Below, in pieces: positions 25,350 through 35,000 of a stretch of 64,000 nt of DNA. Position 1 is the first letter of the stretch. Every line of letters begins with the position of its first letter. Origin of the DNA: an uncultured Flavobacterium sp. (GTDB taxonomy: Bacteria; Bacteroidota; Bacteroidia; Flavobacteriales; Flavobacteriaceae); contig NZ_OY730251.1 in the NCBI RefSeq assembly GCF_963422545.1, forward strand, positions 1 through 64,000. Direction: 5' to 3'. The notes beneath the pieces were generated by a model that saw nothing but the letters and a program-made list of their open reading frames with translations, did not search any database and had not been told where the DNA came from. A program made the translations under genes and the position numbers.

Positions 25350-26873
25350 TTAATCGGCAATTACATTCAACATTTTTTGCGTTGCAATAATCGCTGCAAC
25401 AGTTTGATCTGAATCTAATCCTCTTGTTTTAAATTCTTTTCCGTTGTTTGTCCAGGTAATAATGGTTTCGCACAAGGCGTCAGAACTACTTCCCGGTGGG
25501 ATTCTTACGGCATAGTCGATCAATTTTGGAAGTGTTAGTTTTTTACTTTTATAAATTTTGGATAAAGCATTCATAAAAGCATCAAACTGACCGTCTCCTT
25601 GTGCGTGTTCTTCAATGATTTCTCCATCAAGATTTAAACTTAATGTTGATGATGGACGTGTTCCTTTTGAATGCATTAATACGTAAGACTGTATGGTAAT
25701 TTTATCTTGGTAAGTATGACTGTCCAAAACATCTGAAATAATGTATGGAAGATCTTCCTTGGTAACAGTTTCTTTTTTGTCGCCTAATTCGATGATTCTT
25801 TGGGTAACCAATTTCAAATCTTCCGGATTTAATTTTAAACCTAATTCCTGAAGATTTTTTTCAATATTAGCTTTTCCCGAAGTTTTGCCCAAAGCATATT
25901 TTCTTTTTCTTCCAAAACGTTCCGGAAGCAAATCATTAAAATATAAGTTGTTTTTATTGTCTCCGTCGGCGTGGATTCCGGCAGTTTGCGTAAACACATT
26001 ATCTCCAACAATTGGTTTGTTGGCAGGAATTCTATATCCTGTAAACGTTTCGACTAATTTGCTTACAGTGTATAAAGAAGTTTCTTTTATATTGATGCTT
26101 ACTTCTGGCAGATAATCGTTTATTACGGCAACAGTACTTTCAAGCGGTGCATTTCCGGCACGTTCTCCCATTCCGTTTACGGTTACATGAAGTCCGTTTA
26201 TGCCAGCTTTTATAGCCTCCATAACATTAGCGATACTTAAGTCGTAATCGTTATGCGCGTGAAAATCAAAATGAATATTCGGGTATTTTGCTCTGATTTT
26301 AGAAATAAATTCGAAAGTCAGAGAGGGAATTAAAACACCTAAAGTATCTGGAAGTAAAATTCTTTTTACAGGCTGCGTAGATAAGAAATCCAGAAATTGA
26401 AACACATATTCAGGAGAATTTCGCATTCCGTTGCTCCAGTCTTCCAGATAAACATTGGTTTCAATATTATTTTCTTTTGCTAAAGCTATGATTTGAGCGA
26501 TTTCAGAAAAATGCTGTTCCGGTGTTTTTTTTAATTGATGCGTTAAGTGATTCATTGAGCCTTTGGTCAACAAATTCTGCACTTTGGCGCCGGCTTTTTT
26601 CATCCATTCAATCGAAACTCCACCGTCAACAAACGAAAGGACTTCGATTCTGTTAATGTAACCTCGTTCTTCCGCCCATGAAGTAATGCCTTTTACGGCT
26701 TGAAATTCTCCTTCACTTACACGTGCGGAAGCAATTTCGATTCTATCAATATTTAATTCCTCCAGCAATAATTGCGCAATGGTTAGTTTTTCTGCAGCAG
26801 AAAAAGATACTCCTGAGGTTTGTTCACCATCACGAAGAGTCGTGTCCATTATTTCAATTTTTCTTTTTTCCAT
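25350..26873 (-). CDS. 2-isopropylmalate/citramalate synthase family enzyme, probably (R)-citramalate synthase type
   Basis: A 507-residue acyl-CoA condensing enzyme: TIM-barrel HMGL domain (1-280; TLRDGEQ at 12-18, metal site HAHNDYDL) and C-terminal LeuA-type allosteric domain (about 385-507). Usually annotated leuA. From memory of Leptospira interrogans citramalate synthase, the pyruvate-pocket residues Arg16, Asp17, Leu81, Leu104, Tyr144 and Glu146 map here to Arg14, Asp15, Leu79, Leu102, Tyr142 and Glu144, all identical. The context (VYLEDWSNG, IASARVS) also matches that enzyme better than E. coli LeuA. Pyruvate plus acetyl-CoA giving citramalate (isoleucine route) is therefore a serious alternative to leucine synthesis. 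It sits between leuD and leuB, whose products serve either route. Confidence 0.85.
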   Translation of the reverse strand: MEKRKIEIMDTTLRDGEQTSGVSFSAAEKLTIAQLLLEELNIDRIEIASARVSEGEFQAVKGITSWAEERGYINRIEVLSFVDGGVSIEWMKKAGAKVQNLLTKGSMNHLTHQLKKTPEQHFSEIAQIIALAKENNIETNVYLEDWSNGMRNSPEYVFQFLDFLSTQPVKRILLPDTLGVLIPSLTFEFISKIRAKYPNIHFDFHAHNDYDLSIANVMEAIKAGINGLHVTVNGMGERAGNAPLESTVAVINDYLPEVSINIKETSLYTVSKLVETFTGYRIPANKPIVGDNVFTQTAGIHADGDNKNNLYFNDLLPERFGRKRKYALGKTSGKANIEKNLQELGLKLNPEDLKLVTQRIIELGDKKETVTKEDLPYIISDVLDSHTYQDKITIQSYVLMHSKGTRPSSTLSLNLDGEIIEEHAQGDGQFDAFMNALSKIYKSKKLTLPKLIDYAVRIPPGSSSDALCETIITWTNNGKEFKTRGLDSDQTVAAIIATQKMLNVIAD

Positions 26874-26926
26874 ATTGATATTCTAATTTCTAACGTTGGA
26901 TTTTATTGATATCCTTGTTTTAATTT

Positions 26927-27037
26927 TGACGCTGATTTTACGGATTCGCTTTGCGAAGACGCTGATAAAAACGGATTTTTTATTATTGAGTAAAATAAAA
27001 TCCGCGTTTTTGCGATAGCAAATCTGTTTTATCCGCG
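26927..27037. repeat. Imperfect inverted repeat between leuD and the synthase gene
   Basis: Segments such as GATAAAAACGGATTTT (left) and AAAATCCGCGTTTTT / TGTTTTATCCGCG (right) are imperfect complements. With repeat A copy 2 at 27065 it fills most of the 246-base operon gap. Confidence 0.55.
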
Positions 27038-27064
27038 TTCCATGTTTTCTCATTTAATTTAGAA

Positions 27065-27097
27065 AGACCCGACTGGTTTTTGAAACCTGTCGGGTCT
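27065..27097. repeat. Palindromic repeat A, copy 2
   Basis: AGACCCGAC...GTCGGGTCT: the outer base pairs are changed on both arms relative to copies 1, 3 and 5 (AAACCC/GGGTTT), preserving pairing, with one mismatch inside. This is the only copy lying between co-directional genes (leuD and the leuA/cimA-like gene). Confidence 0.8.
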
Positions 27098-27119
27098 AAT
27101 ATCCTGAATGAGATTTCTA

Positions 27120-27716
27120 TTAGTAAGGAAGTTTATCGGCGAAAGCCACAATATCTTCTTTAATATTTTGTAAATAATCAATGTCATCAAAGCCATTAAT
27201 CATATTGTTCTTTTTGTATCCGTTAATAGCAAAAGATTCTTGTTGACCAGTCGCTAATAAAGTAATTGTTTGGTTTGGCAAGTTGATTTCTAATTCTGTT
27301 TTAGGATTAGCTTCGATGGCTTTAAAAATTGTGTCAGCAAATTCAGGGCTAACCTGAACTGGCAATACACCAATATTTAAACAGTTTCCTTTAAAAATAT
27401 CGGCAAAGAAACTAGAAACTACAGCTCTAAAACCGTAATCGTAAACTGCCCATGCAGCGTGCTCTCTTGAAGATCCAGAACCAAAGTTTTTTCCTCCAAC
27501 AAGAATTTTTCCGCTGTAAGTAGAATTGTTTAAAACGAAATCAACTTTTGGAGTATCATCTCCGTTATATCTCCAGTCTCTAAAAAGGTTATCTCCAAAG
27601 CCTTCACGTTTTGTAGCTTTTAAGAAACGAGCCGGAATAATTTGATCTGTATCAACGTTCTCAATTGGCAGTGGCACTGCACTGCTGGTAAGTATATTAA
27701 ATTTATCGTATGCCAT
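27120..27716 (-). CDS. leuD: 3-isopropylmalate dehydratase, small subunit
   Basis: A 198-residue small (swivel) subunit of isopropylmalate isomerase. Conserved features: start region SSAVPLPIENVDTDQIIPARFLK, and the active-site loop NFGSGSSREHAAWAV (about 77-91). It pairs with LeuC encoded just upstream to isomerise 2- to 3-isopropylmalate; the same enzyme can act on citramalate. The 110-base gap to leuC holds a 13-bp hairpin. Confidence 0.96.
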   Translation of the reverse strand: MAYDKFNILTSSAVPLPIENVDTDQIIPARFLKATKREGFGDNLFRDWRYNGDDTPKVDFVLNNSTYSGKILVGGKNFGSGSSREHAAWAVYDYGFRAVVSSFFADIFKGNCLNIGVLPVQVSPEFADTIFKAIEANPKTELEINLPNQTITLLATGQQESFAINGYKKNNMINGFDDIDYLQNIKEDIVAFADKLPY

Positions 27717-27736
27717 TTTTGTTTTTGCTTTAGGCT

Positions 27737-27804
27737 GTAGGCTTTAAGCTTTAGGCTTTTCCTACAGGTTGTATTATGTATTGTGTTTTTTGCTTAAAGC
27801 CTAC
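27737..27804. repeat. Inverted repeat between leuC and leuD
   Basis: Perfect arms GTAGGCTTTAAGC (27737-27749) and GCTTAAAGCCTAC (27792-27804), embedded in repeated GCTTTAGGC/GCTTAAAGC words. A potential RNA hairpin in the operon gap. Confidence 0.75.
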
Positions 27805-27826
27805 TGCTTAAAGCTTACAGCGGGAA

Positions 27827-29221
27827 TTAAAATAATTCCCTCGGGTCTGTTAGTTTTCCAGTAACAGCAGCAGCAGCAGCCATAATTGGGCTTGCTAATA
27901 ATGTTCTTGAACCAGGACCCTGACGACCTTCAAAGTTTCTGTTTGAAGTGCTTACTGCATATTTTCCGGCAGGAACTTTATCATCGTTCATTGCTAAACA
28001 CGCTGAACAACCCGGCTGACGTAATACGAAACCAGCTTCGGTTAAAATATCTAAAATACCTTCTTCTTTAATTTGTGCTTCAACAACGTGAGAACCCGGA
28101 ACTAACCAAGCGGTAACATTATCTGCTTTTTTTCTTCCTTTTACAATTTCGGCGAAAGCCCTAAAATCTTCAATACGTCCGTTTGTACAGCTTCCTAAGA
28201 AAACATAATCAATTTGTTTTCCAATCATCACGTCGTCTTCATGGAAGCCCATATAAGCCAAAGATTTTTTGTAAGTTTCCTCACCGCCTTCAACTTGGTT
28301 GGCATTTGGGATATGTTTTGTAATACCAATTCCCATTCCAGGGTTTGTACCGTAAGTAATCATTGGTTCAATGTCTGAAGCTTTGATGTTTAATTCAGCA
28401 TCAAAAACAGCATCAGCATCCGTTTTTAGAGTTTTCCAGTATTCAACAGCTTTTGTCCAGGCTTCACCTTTTGGAGCGTATAATCTTCCTTCAAGGAAAT
28501 CGAAAGTAGTTTGGTCAGGAGCGATCATTCCGCCACGAGCACCCATTTCGATACTTAAATTACAAACCGTCATACGACCTTCCATAGTCATGTTTTCAAA
28601 AACATCACCAGCATATTCAACAAAATATCCTGTTCCTCCAGAAGTAGTTAACTGAGCAATAATATAAAGTGCAACGTCTTTTGGACCAACACCTTTGCTT
28701 AATTGACCGTTTACGTTAATACGCATTTTCTTTGGTTTAGGCTGCATAATACATTGAGTAGAAAGCACCATCTCAACCTCAGAAGTTCCGATACCAAAAG
28801 CAATTGCTCCAAAAGCACCGTGAGTAGACGTATGTGAATCTCCACATACAATAGTAGCACCTGGCAAAGTAATTCCGTTTTCAGGACCCACTACGTGTAC
28901 AATTCCATTTTTAATGTGACCTAATCCCCAGTGCGAAATTCCGTATTCGGCAGCGTTATCTTCAAGAGCTTTAAGCTGATTTGCTGATAATGCATCCTGA
29001 ACTGGTAAATGTTGGTTTATAGTTGGGGTATTGTGATCTGCAGTTGCAAAAGTACGTTCTGGGTATAAAACCTTAACGTCTCTTGATTTTAGTCCTAAAA
29101 AAGCAACAGGACTCGTAACTTCATGAATGAAATGACGATCAATAAAAAATACATCTGGTCCATCTTCAATTTTACGCACTACATGTGAATCCCATACTTT
29201 GTCAAATAATGTCTTACTCAT
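27827..29221 (-). CDS. leuC: 3-isopropylmalate dehydratase, large subunit
   Basis: A 464-residue aconitase-family subunit carrying the [4Fe-4S] cluster. Cluster cysteines lie in FLGSCTNGR and GCSACLAMN (CxxC). Other signatures are VCGDSHTSTHGAFGA and SNRNFEGRQG. First gene of the leu operon on the minus strand; a consensus flavobacterial promoter lies 65-94 bases upstream. Confidence 0.97.
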   Translation of the reverse strand: MSKTLFDKVWDSHVVRKIEDGPDVFFIDRHFIHEVTSPVAFLGLKSRDVKVLYPERTFATADHNTPTINQHLPVQDALSANQLKALEDNAAEYGISHWGLGHIKNGIVHVVGPENGITLPGATIVCGDSHTSTHGAFGAIAFGIGTSEVEMVLSTQCIMQPKPKKMRINVNGQLSKGVGPKDVALYIIAQLTTSGGTGYFVEYAGDVFENMTMEGRMTVCNLSIEMGARGGMIAPDQTTFDFLEGRLYAPKGEAWTKAVEYWKTLKTDADAVFDAELNIKASDIEPMITYGTNPGMGIGITKHIPNANQVEGGEETYKKSLAYMGFHEDDVMIGKQIDYVFLGSCTNGRIEDFRAFAEIVKGRKKADNVTAWLVPGSHVVEAQIKEEGILDILTEAGFVLRQPGCSACLAMNDDKVPAGKYAVSTSNRNFEGRQGPGSRTLLASPIMAAAAAVTGKLTDPRELF

Positions 29222-29285
29222 TTTTATTTTTTTTAATTGTAATTTCTATAATCGCAACAATTTCCTGTTCATTATAATAGCAAAA

Positions 29286-29315
29286 CAAAAGTAAAAAAAG
29301 ATACAAAGGCGTCAA
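29286..29315 (-). promoter_or_regulatory. Promoter of the leuCD-(leuA/cimA-like)-leuB operon
   Basis: Read on the minus strand: TTG (29313-29315), a 19-base spacer, then TACTTTTG (29286-29293), a match to the flavobacterial TTG-N(17-23)-TAnnTTTG pattern. The rest of the 517-base gap 29222-29738 is AT-rich, with no gene or clear dyad that I can support. Confidence 0.7.
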
Positions 29316-29738
29316 TTTCAATATTTCATTATATACGATACCCAAACTAAAATACAAATTGCAAAACCGCTTTTGCAGCTTTAATTTTGGCAGAAAAATG
29401 ATTTAGAAAATGACTTTGTTTTTCTTTTTCGGCTTTAATTTTTTTTGATTGTTTTTTGTTTTAATAGTTTGCAAATTTATTTTAAAATCACTATAAAATA
29501 TAAGGATTTAATTAAAAAAATGTAACAAATTGAGTAAAAATAGTAATAATTGTTAGTTTTGATTTCTTTGCAAAAAGGATCCTATTTTGGTTTTTTAAGG
29601 CTTTTAAAGGAGTTTTTTGAGTGTTATTTAGATTCAATAAATGATCTAAATACTACGACATCCAAGAAGTGCATTTTTATGAAATTTTATGCTTTTTTAA
29701 GACAAAAACTGATTTTTTGAAGAGAATAATTTTGAAGA

Positions 29739-30659
29739 TTAATTCAGCGAATTTTTAAACTCTAATGGTGTGAGATTGGTTTTCTTTTTGAATAATTTGC
29801 TAAAAGACTGAGGATATTCAAAGCCCAATTGATAGGCAATTTCTGCTACCGAAAGATTTGTAGTCATTAGAAAATCTTTTGATTTTTCTATTAGTTTGGA
29901 ATGGATATGCTGCTGGGCATTTTGTCCGGTTAAATTTCGGAGCATATCGCTCAGGTAATGTGTAGAAACATTAATTTGCGAAGCAAGAAAATCTACAGTA
30001 GGTAATCCTCTTTTTAGGGTTTCTGCATTATTTAAATAATTGTCGAGAGTTTCTTCTACTTTAAGTAATAAATCGTTGCTGATCGTTTTTCTGGTAATAA
30101 ATTGACGTTTGTAAAAACGATTGCTGTAATTAAGTAAAACGTCAATATAAGAAACGATAACATCCTGGCTCATTTCGTCTATTGCAGTATGAAGTTCATT
30201 ATCAATACTGGTTAATAATCCTGTAATGGTAGTTTTTTCGCTATCAGAAAGGTGCAGCGCTTCATTGGTATCGTAGGAGAAGAAACCGTATTTCTTGATG
30301 TTTTTCCCTAAAGGATAATTTCTAATAAAGTCCGGATGAAAAAGCAGGGTATAACCGCTATATTCGACTCCTTCTTCGCTATCAGTAAAAATCAACTGAT
30401 TGGGTGAAGCAAACATTAAACCGCCTTCGTTAAAATCATAGTAACCCTGGCCGTAGCCCATTTTTCCGTTGGTAGAAAATTTATAGGATATTTTATAAAA
30501 ATCAAGTAAAAAAGCGGTGTTTGTTAAATCTTCATTAATAACAAGCTGTGTGTTATCGACCAGGCTTATCATAGGATGTAGAGGCTTTGGCAGCTTCAAT
30601 AAAGTATGAAATTGCGAGATAGAGGAAATTCTTGTCGGATTATTATTTTTCTTTTCCAT
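29739..30659 (-). CDS. AraC-family transcriptional regulator
   Basis: A 306-residue regulator: an N-terminal cupin-like sensor region (about 30-180; YSGYTLLFHPDFIRNYPLGK is typical of the family found beside oxidoreductases) and a C-terminal AraC HTH pair (TVDFLASQINVSTHYLSDMLRN, then LSVAEIAYQLGFEYPQSFSKLFKKKTNLTP). It lies 72 bases downstream of a short-chain dehydrogenase on the same strand and probably regulates it, an arrangement common in Bacteroidota. Confidence 0.92.
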   Translation of the reverse strand: MEKKNNNPTRISSISQFHTLLKLPKPLHPMISLVDNTQLVINEDLTNTAFLLDFYKISYKFSTNGKMGYGQGYYDFNEGGLMFASPNQLIFTDSEEGVEYSGYTLLFHPDFIRNYPLGKNIKKYGFFSYDTNEALHLSDSEKTTITGLLTSIDNELHTAIDEMSQDVIVSYIDVLLNYSNRFYKRQFITRKTISNDLLLKVEETLDNYLNNAETLKRGLPTVDFLASQINVSTHYLSDMLRNLTGQNAQQHIHSKLIEKSKDFLMTTNLSVAEIAYQLGFEYPQSFSKLFKKKTNLTPLEFKNSLN

Positions 30660-30731
30660 GATATAAAGTTATAAAAAATTGAAAACTAATACCGCACAGA
30701 TTATCAAAACCTGAGCGGTATTAGTAATAAA

Positions 30732-31535
30732 TTATGCTCCCAAAAACTGTTTGCCAAATGAAGCACGAAATACTTCGTCACCTTGTTCAAGTCTTTGTTG
30801 GTAAAGTGCTTTTGCGTCTTCTCCGGCTACATATCTCAGTTTAGTTTTTCCGTCTGTAGCGGCTTCATAAACAACATAGGCAATTTGTTCCGGAGTCGAT
30901 GCCATTTCAAACATTGCATCCACATTTTCAAACATTTTGTCTGCCATTGCCTGATATTCAGGTTTAACTCCGGTGTCAAGTGAACCGTGAAGGAATTCTG
31001 TTTTGATACCACCCGGAGAAACCGTTTTAATGTTTATTCCAAAAGGATTTAACTCATACGCCATGCTTTCGCTCCAGCCTTCTAATCCCCATTTTGTTGC
31101 GTGATAAACAGATCCTAAAGGAAAAGAAATCAATCCGCCAATAGAAGTAGTTGAGATAAATAAGCCGCTTTTTCTTTCTCTGAAATACGGAATAAAAGCA
31201 TTTGTAACACGAATTACACCTAATAAATTTGTGTTTAACTGCTTTGTGATTTGATCGTCATTAAAGCTTTCAAGAGGACCAATTAATCCGTAACCTGCAT
31301 TATTAAACACGATATCAATATCGCTTAATGCAATAGCTTTTTGAACCGTGTTTTGTATTTGGTCATAATTCGTAACGTCTAAAGGTAACAGCGTTACATT
31401 TTTTAAACTAGAAAGTTCTGTTTCCTTTTCTGGAGTTCTCATTGTTGCGATTACGTTCCATCCTTTTGCTTGAAATAATTTTGCTGTAGCTTTTCCTAAT
31501 CCTGAAGAAGCGCCTGTGATAAAAATAGTTTTCAT
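30732..31535 (-). CDS. Short-chain dehydrogenase/reductase
   Basis: A 267-residue classical SDR. NAD(P) loop TGASSGLGKATAK (about 6-18), NNAGYG, and active site YHATK (Tyr and Lys) preceded by Ser in STTSIGG. The C-terminus follows the SDR pattern SPGGIKTEFL. The substrate is unknown. Paired with an AraC regulator downstream. Confidence 0.93.
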   Translation of the reverse strand: MKTIFITGASSGLGKATAKLFQAKGWNVIATMRTPEKETELSSLKNVTLLPLDVTNYDQIQNTVQKAIALSDIDIVFNNAGYGLIGPLESFNDDQITKQLNTNLLGVIRVTNAFIPYFRERKSGLFISTTSIGGLISFPLGSVYHATKWGLEGWSESMAYELNPFGINIKTVSPGGIKTEFLHGSLDTGVKPEYQAMADKMFENVDAMFEMASTPEQIAYVVYEAATDGKTKLRYVAGEDAKALYQQRLEQGDEVFRASFGKQFLGA

Positions 31536-31669
31536 AATAATTTGTTTTAAATTGATGAGGCAAAGTTCAGGATACAGTACAGTTTAAAAGTGTTCATTTT
31601 GGTGTAATGAGTATCCAAAATGAATAATCGAAGTTTTTAGGATTAGAAAACTTTGAGTTTAATTATTTT

Positions 31670-31803
31670 AAACACATAGAGACATAGATTTGTTACTTTA
31701 AAAAGGCGTTTCACTTATTTAAAAGACACATAGCTATGTGTAAAAATCTAGATTTTTTTAAACCTCTTTTTAATCAAACTAAAATCTATGTTTCTATGTG
31801 TTT
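31670..31803. repeat. Composite inverted repeat with ACACATAGCTATGTGT core
   Basis: Outer arms of 22 bases (31670-31691 and 31782-31803; AAACACATAGAGACATAG and its complement, one mismatch) enclose a perfect 16-base palindrome ACACATAGCTATGTGT (31726-31741) and AAAATCTAGATTTT next to it. It occupies the 466-base gap between the divergent SDR and dnaE genes. I saw no other feature there except a TAAATTTG box about 110 bases before dnaE. Confidence 0.75.
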
Positions 31804-32001
31804 ATTTTTTTTGCGAACAGCACCTATTGAGTTTTAATTAATGTCTTTGTTAACAACTTTCACTTCGTTATTTGTCTAAAAAAAGCGTAAATTTGACCTC
31901 CTTCCATTTTGCATTTCGGGATTTTTTATAGTTCATGTAATCAGTGATTTATGTGATAAAAATCTTGAAATTTGGAACTTTAATTTTTGCTATTTAAACT
32001 T

Positions 32002-35000
32002 ATGTATTTAATATTCGATACCGAAACAACCGGATTACCAAAACGTTGGGATGCCCCAATTACTGATTCTGATAACTGGCCTCGCTGTATTCAGATCGCT
32101 TGGCAGCTTCATGATGAAATGGGACAGCTTATTGAGCATCAGGATTATTTGGTAAAACCAGAAGGATTTAATATTCCGTATGATGCCGAGCGTATTCACG
32201 GTATTTCGACTGAATTGGCTGAAGCCGATGGAATCTCGCTGGCCGAAGTTTTAGAGAAATTCAATATCGCTTTAAGCAAAACCAAATTTATCGTTGGTCA
32301 GAATTTAGGTTTCGACGTTAATATTATGGGAGCCGAATTTCATAGAATGGGAGTAGAGTCTCAAATGAGTTCAATGCCGGTTCTGGATACTTGTACTGAA
32401 GTTACGGCTTCATTATTACAGCTTCCTGGAGGTCGTGGAGGAAAATTCAAACTTCCAACCCTGACCGAATTACACAGCTATCTTTTCGATAAACCTTTCG
32501 CGGAAGCGCACAACGCAACTGCCGATGTTGAGGCAACTACGCGTTGTTTCCTTGAATTGGTTAGAAGAGAAGTTTTTACAAAAGAAGAATTAGACGTTCC
32601 AAAGGATTATTTTAGAGAATTTCAAGATCGAAATCCACAGGAATTTAAACTGATTGGTTTAAAGCACATTAATTTAAAAGCAGCTTCTGATAAAATCAGA
32701 GAGCAATTAAAAGCTTTAGAATCTGATGGCAAAGAAACTACGGTTTCACACGCAGACAGAGAAGATTTTAAAGCTGCAAAATATGCGCATTTACACAATC
32801 ATACGCAGTTTTCGGTTCTTCAATCGACTATAGGTATTGGGAATATTGTTGCGGCTACAGCCAAAAACGGAATGCCTGCTGTCGCAATGACTGATACCGG
32901 AAATATGATGGGAGCTTTTCATTTTGTGAGCGCCGTTATGAACCATAATAAAGCTGCATCAGGAAAAAATAAAGCTTTGGTTGAAGCTGGAGAAGAGCCA
33001 ACAGAAACTGAAATGAAACCTATTGTGGGTTGCGAATTCAATGTTTGCGACAATCACTTGGATAAAAGCAAAAAAGACAACGGAAATCAGGTTGTATTGT
33101 TAGCCAAAAATAAAAATGGTTATCACAATTTGGCAAAAATGTCTTCGATTGCTTTTACAAATGGGTTTTATTATGTTCCGAGAATTGATCGTAAAATTAT
33201 CGAACAATATAAAGAAGATATCATGGTTTTGTCCGGGAATTTATACGGAGAAATTCCGAGTAAAATTCTGAACATTGGTGAAAACCAAGCAGAAGAAGCG
33301 TTGGTTTGGTGGAAAGAACAATTTGGAGATGATTTTTATCTGGAGATTATGCGACATAATCAGGAAGATGAAAATCGTGTAAATAAAACCCTGATTGAGT
33401 TTTCTAAAAAGCACGATGTCAAATTAATTGCGACAAATAATACCTATTATTTAAATAAAGAAGATGCCAATGCACACGATATTTTATTGTGTGTAAAAGA
33501 TGGTGAAAAGCAGGCGACACCAATTGGTCGTGGTCGCGGATATCGTTACGGATTACCAAATCAGGAATACTATTACAAGTCAGGGGATGAGATGAAAAAA
33601 CTCTTTGCTGATTTACCTGATTCGATTATTAATATTCAGGAAATAGTAGATAAGGTCGAAATTTATTCGCTTTATCGTGATGTATTACTTCCTAAGTTTG
33701 ATATTCCTGAAGAGTTTGTAGTTGTTGAAGATGAGGCTGATGGCGGAGTTCGTGGTGAAAATAAATATTTGCGACACCTTACGATGGTTGGTGCAAAAAA
33801 ACGATATGGAGAGATTACTGAATCTATTCAGGAGCGTTTAGATTTTGAGTTATTAACGATTTCCAATTCAGGATATCCGGGTTATTTCTTAATTGTTCAG
33901 GATTTCATCGCCGAAGCCCGAAATATGGACGTTTCGGTTGGACCCGGGCGTGGATCTGCAGCTGGATCTGCGGTTGCGTATTGCCTCGGAATTACGAATA
34001 TTGACCCGATTAAGTACGATTTGCTTTTTGAGCGTTTCCTAAATCCTGACCGTGTATCGATGCCCGATATTGATATTGACTTTGATGATGAGGGTCGTGG
34101 TCGTGTTATGGATTACGTAATCAATAAATATGGACAAAATCAGGTGGCGCAGATTATCACTTATGGTAAAATGGCAACCAAATCAGCAATTCGTGATACG
34201 GCTCGTGTATTAGATTTGCCGTTGTTTGAAGCCGATAGAATTGCAAAACTGATTCCGGGAATGATGCCGTCAAAATGGAATTTGGCGCGTTTTATTTCTG
34301 AAAGCGAAGAGGAAGTCAAAAAAGCACTTCGTTCTGACGAATTTGATAATGTAAAAGAATTAATCGCGATTGCCAATGAAGATGATTTGGCAGGAGAAAC
34401 CATTCAGCAGGCAAAAATCCTTGAAGGATCGATGCGAAATACCGGAATTCACGCCTGTGGTGTAATTATTACGCCATCGGATATTACGAATTATGTTCCC
34501 GTTACCACTGCAAAAGATTCTGATTTATATGTAACACAGTTTGATAACTCGGTTGCAGAAAGTGCCGGATTGCTGAAGATGGACTTCTTGGGTCTGAAGA
34601 CCCTTACGTTGATAAAAGACACCGTTAAACTGGTAAAATATAGAAACGGAATTGATTTGGATCCCGATACATTCCCGATCGATGATGTTGAAACGTATGC
34701 ACTTTTCCAGAGAGGAGAAACAGTTGGAATCTTCCAATATGAGTCACCCGGAATGCAGAAATACATGAAAGATCTGAAACCAACGGTTTTTGGAGATTTA
34801 ATTGCGATGAACGCCTTGTATCGTCCGGGACCTTTGGAGTATATTCCGTCTTTCGTAAGAAGAAAAAATGGTGAAGAGGAAATTAAATACGATTTAGATG
34901 CCTGTGAGGAATATTTAGGAGAAACCTACGGAATTACCGTTTACCAAGAGCAGGTAATGCTTTTGTCACAATCGCTGGCTGACTTTACAAAAGGTGAGGC

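Noticed and set aside
29222..29738. Riboswitch or T-box leader ahead of leuC
   Set aside because: No leader peptide with leucine codons, T-box motif or convincing alternative hairpins; only a standard promoter is visible.
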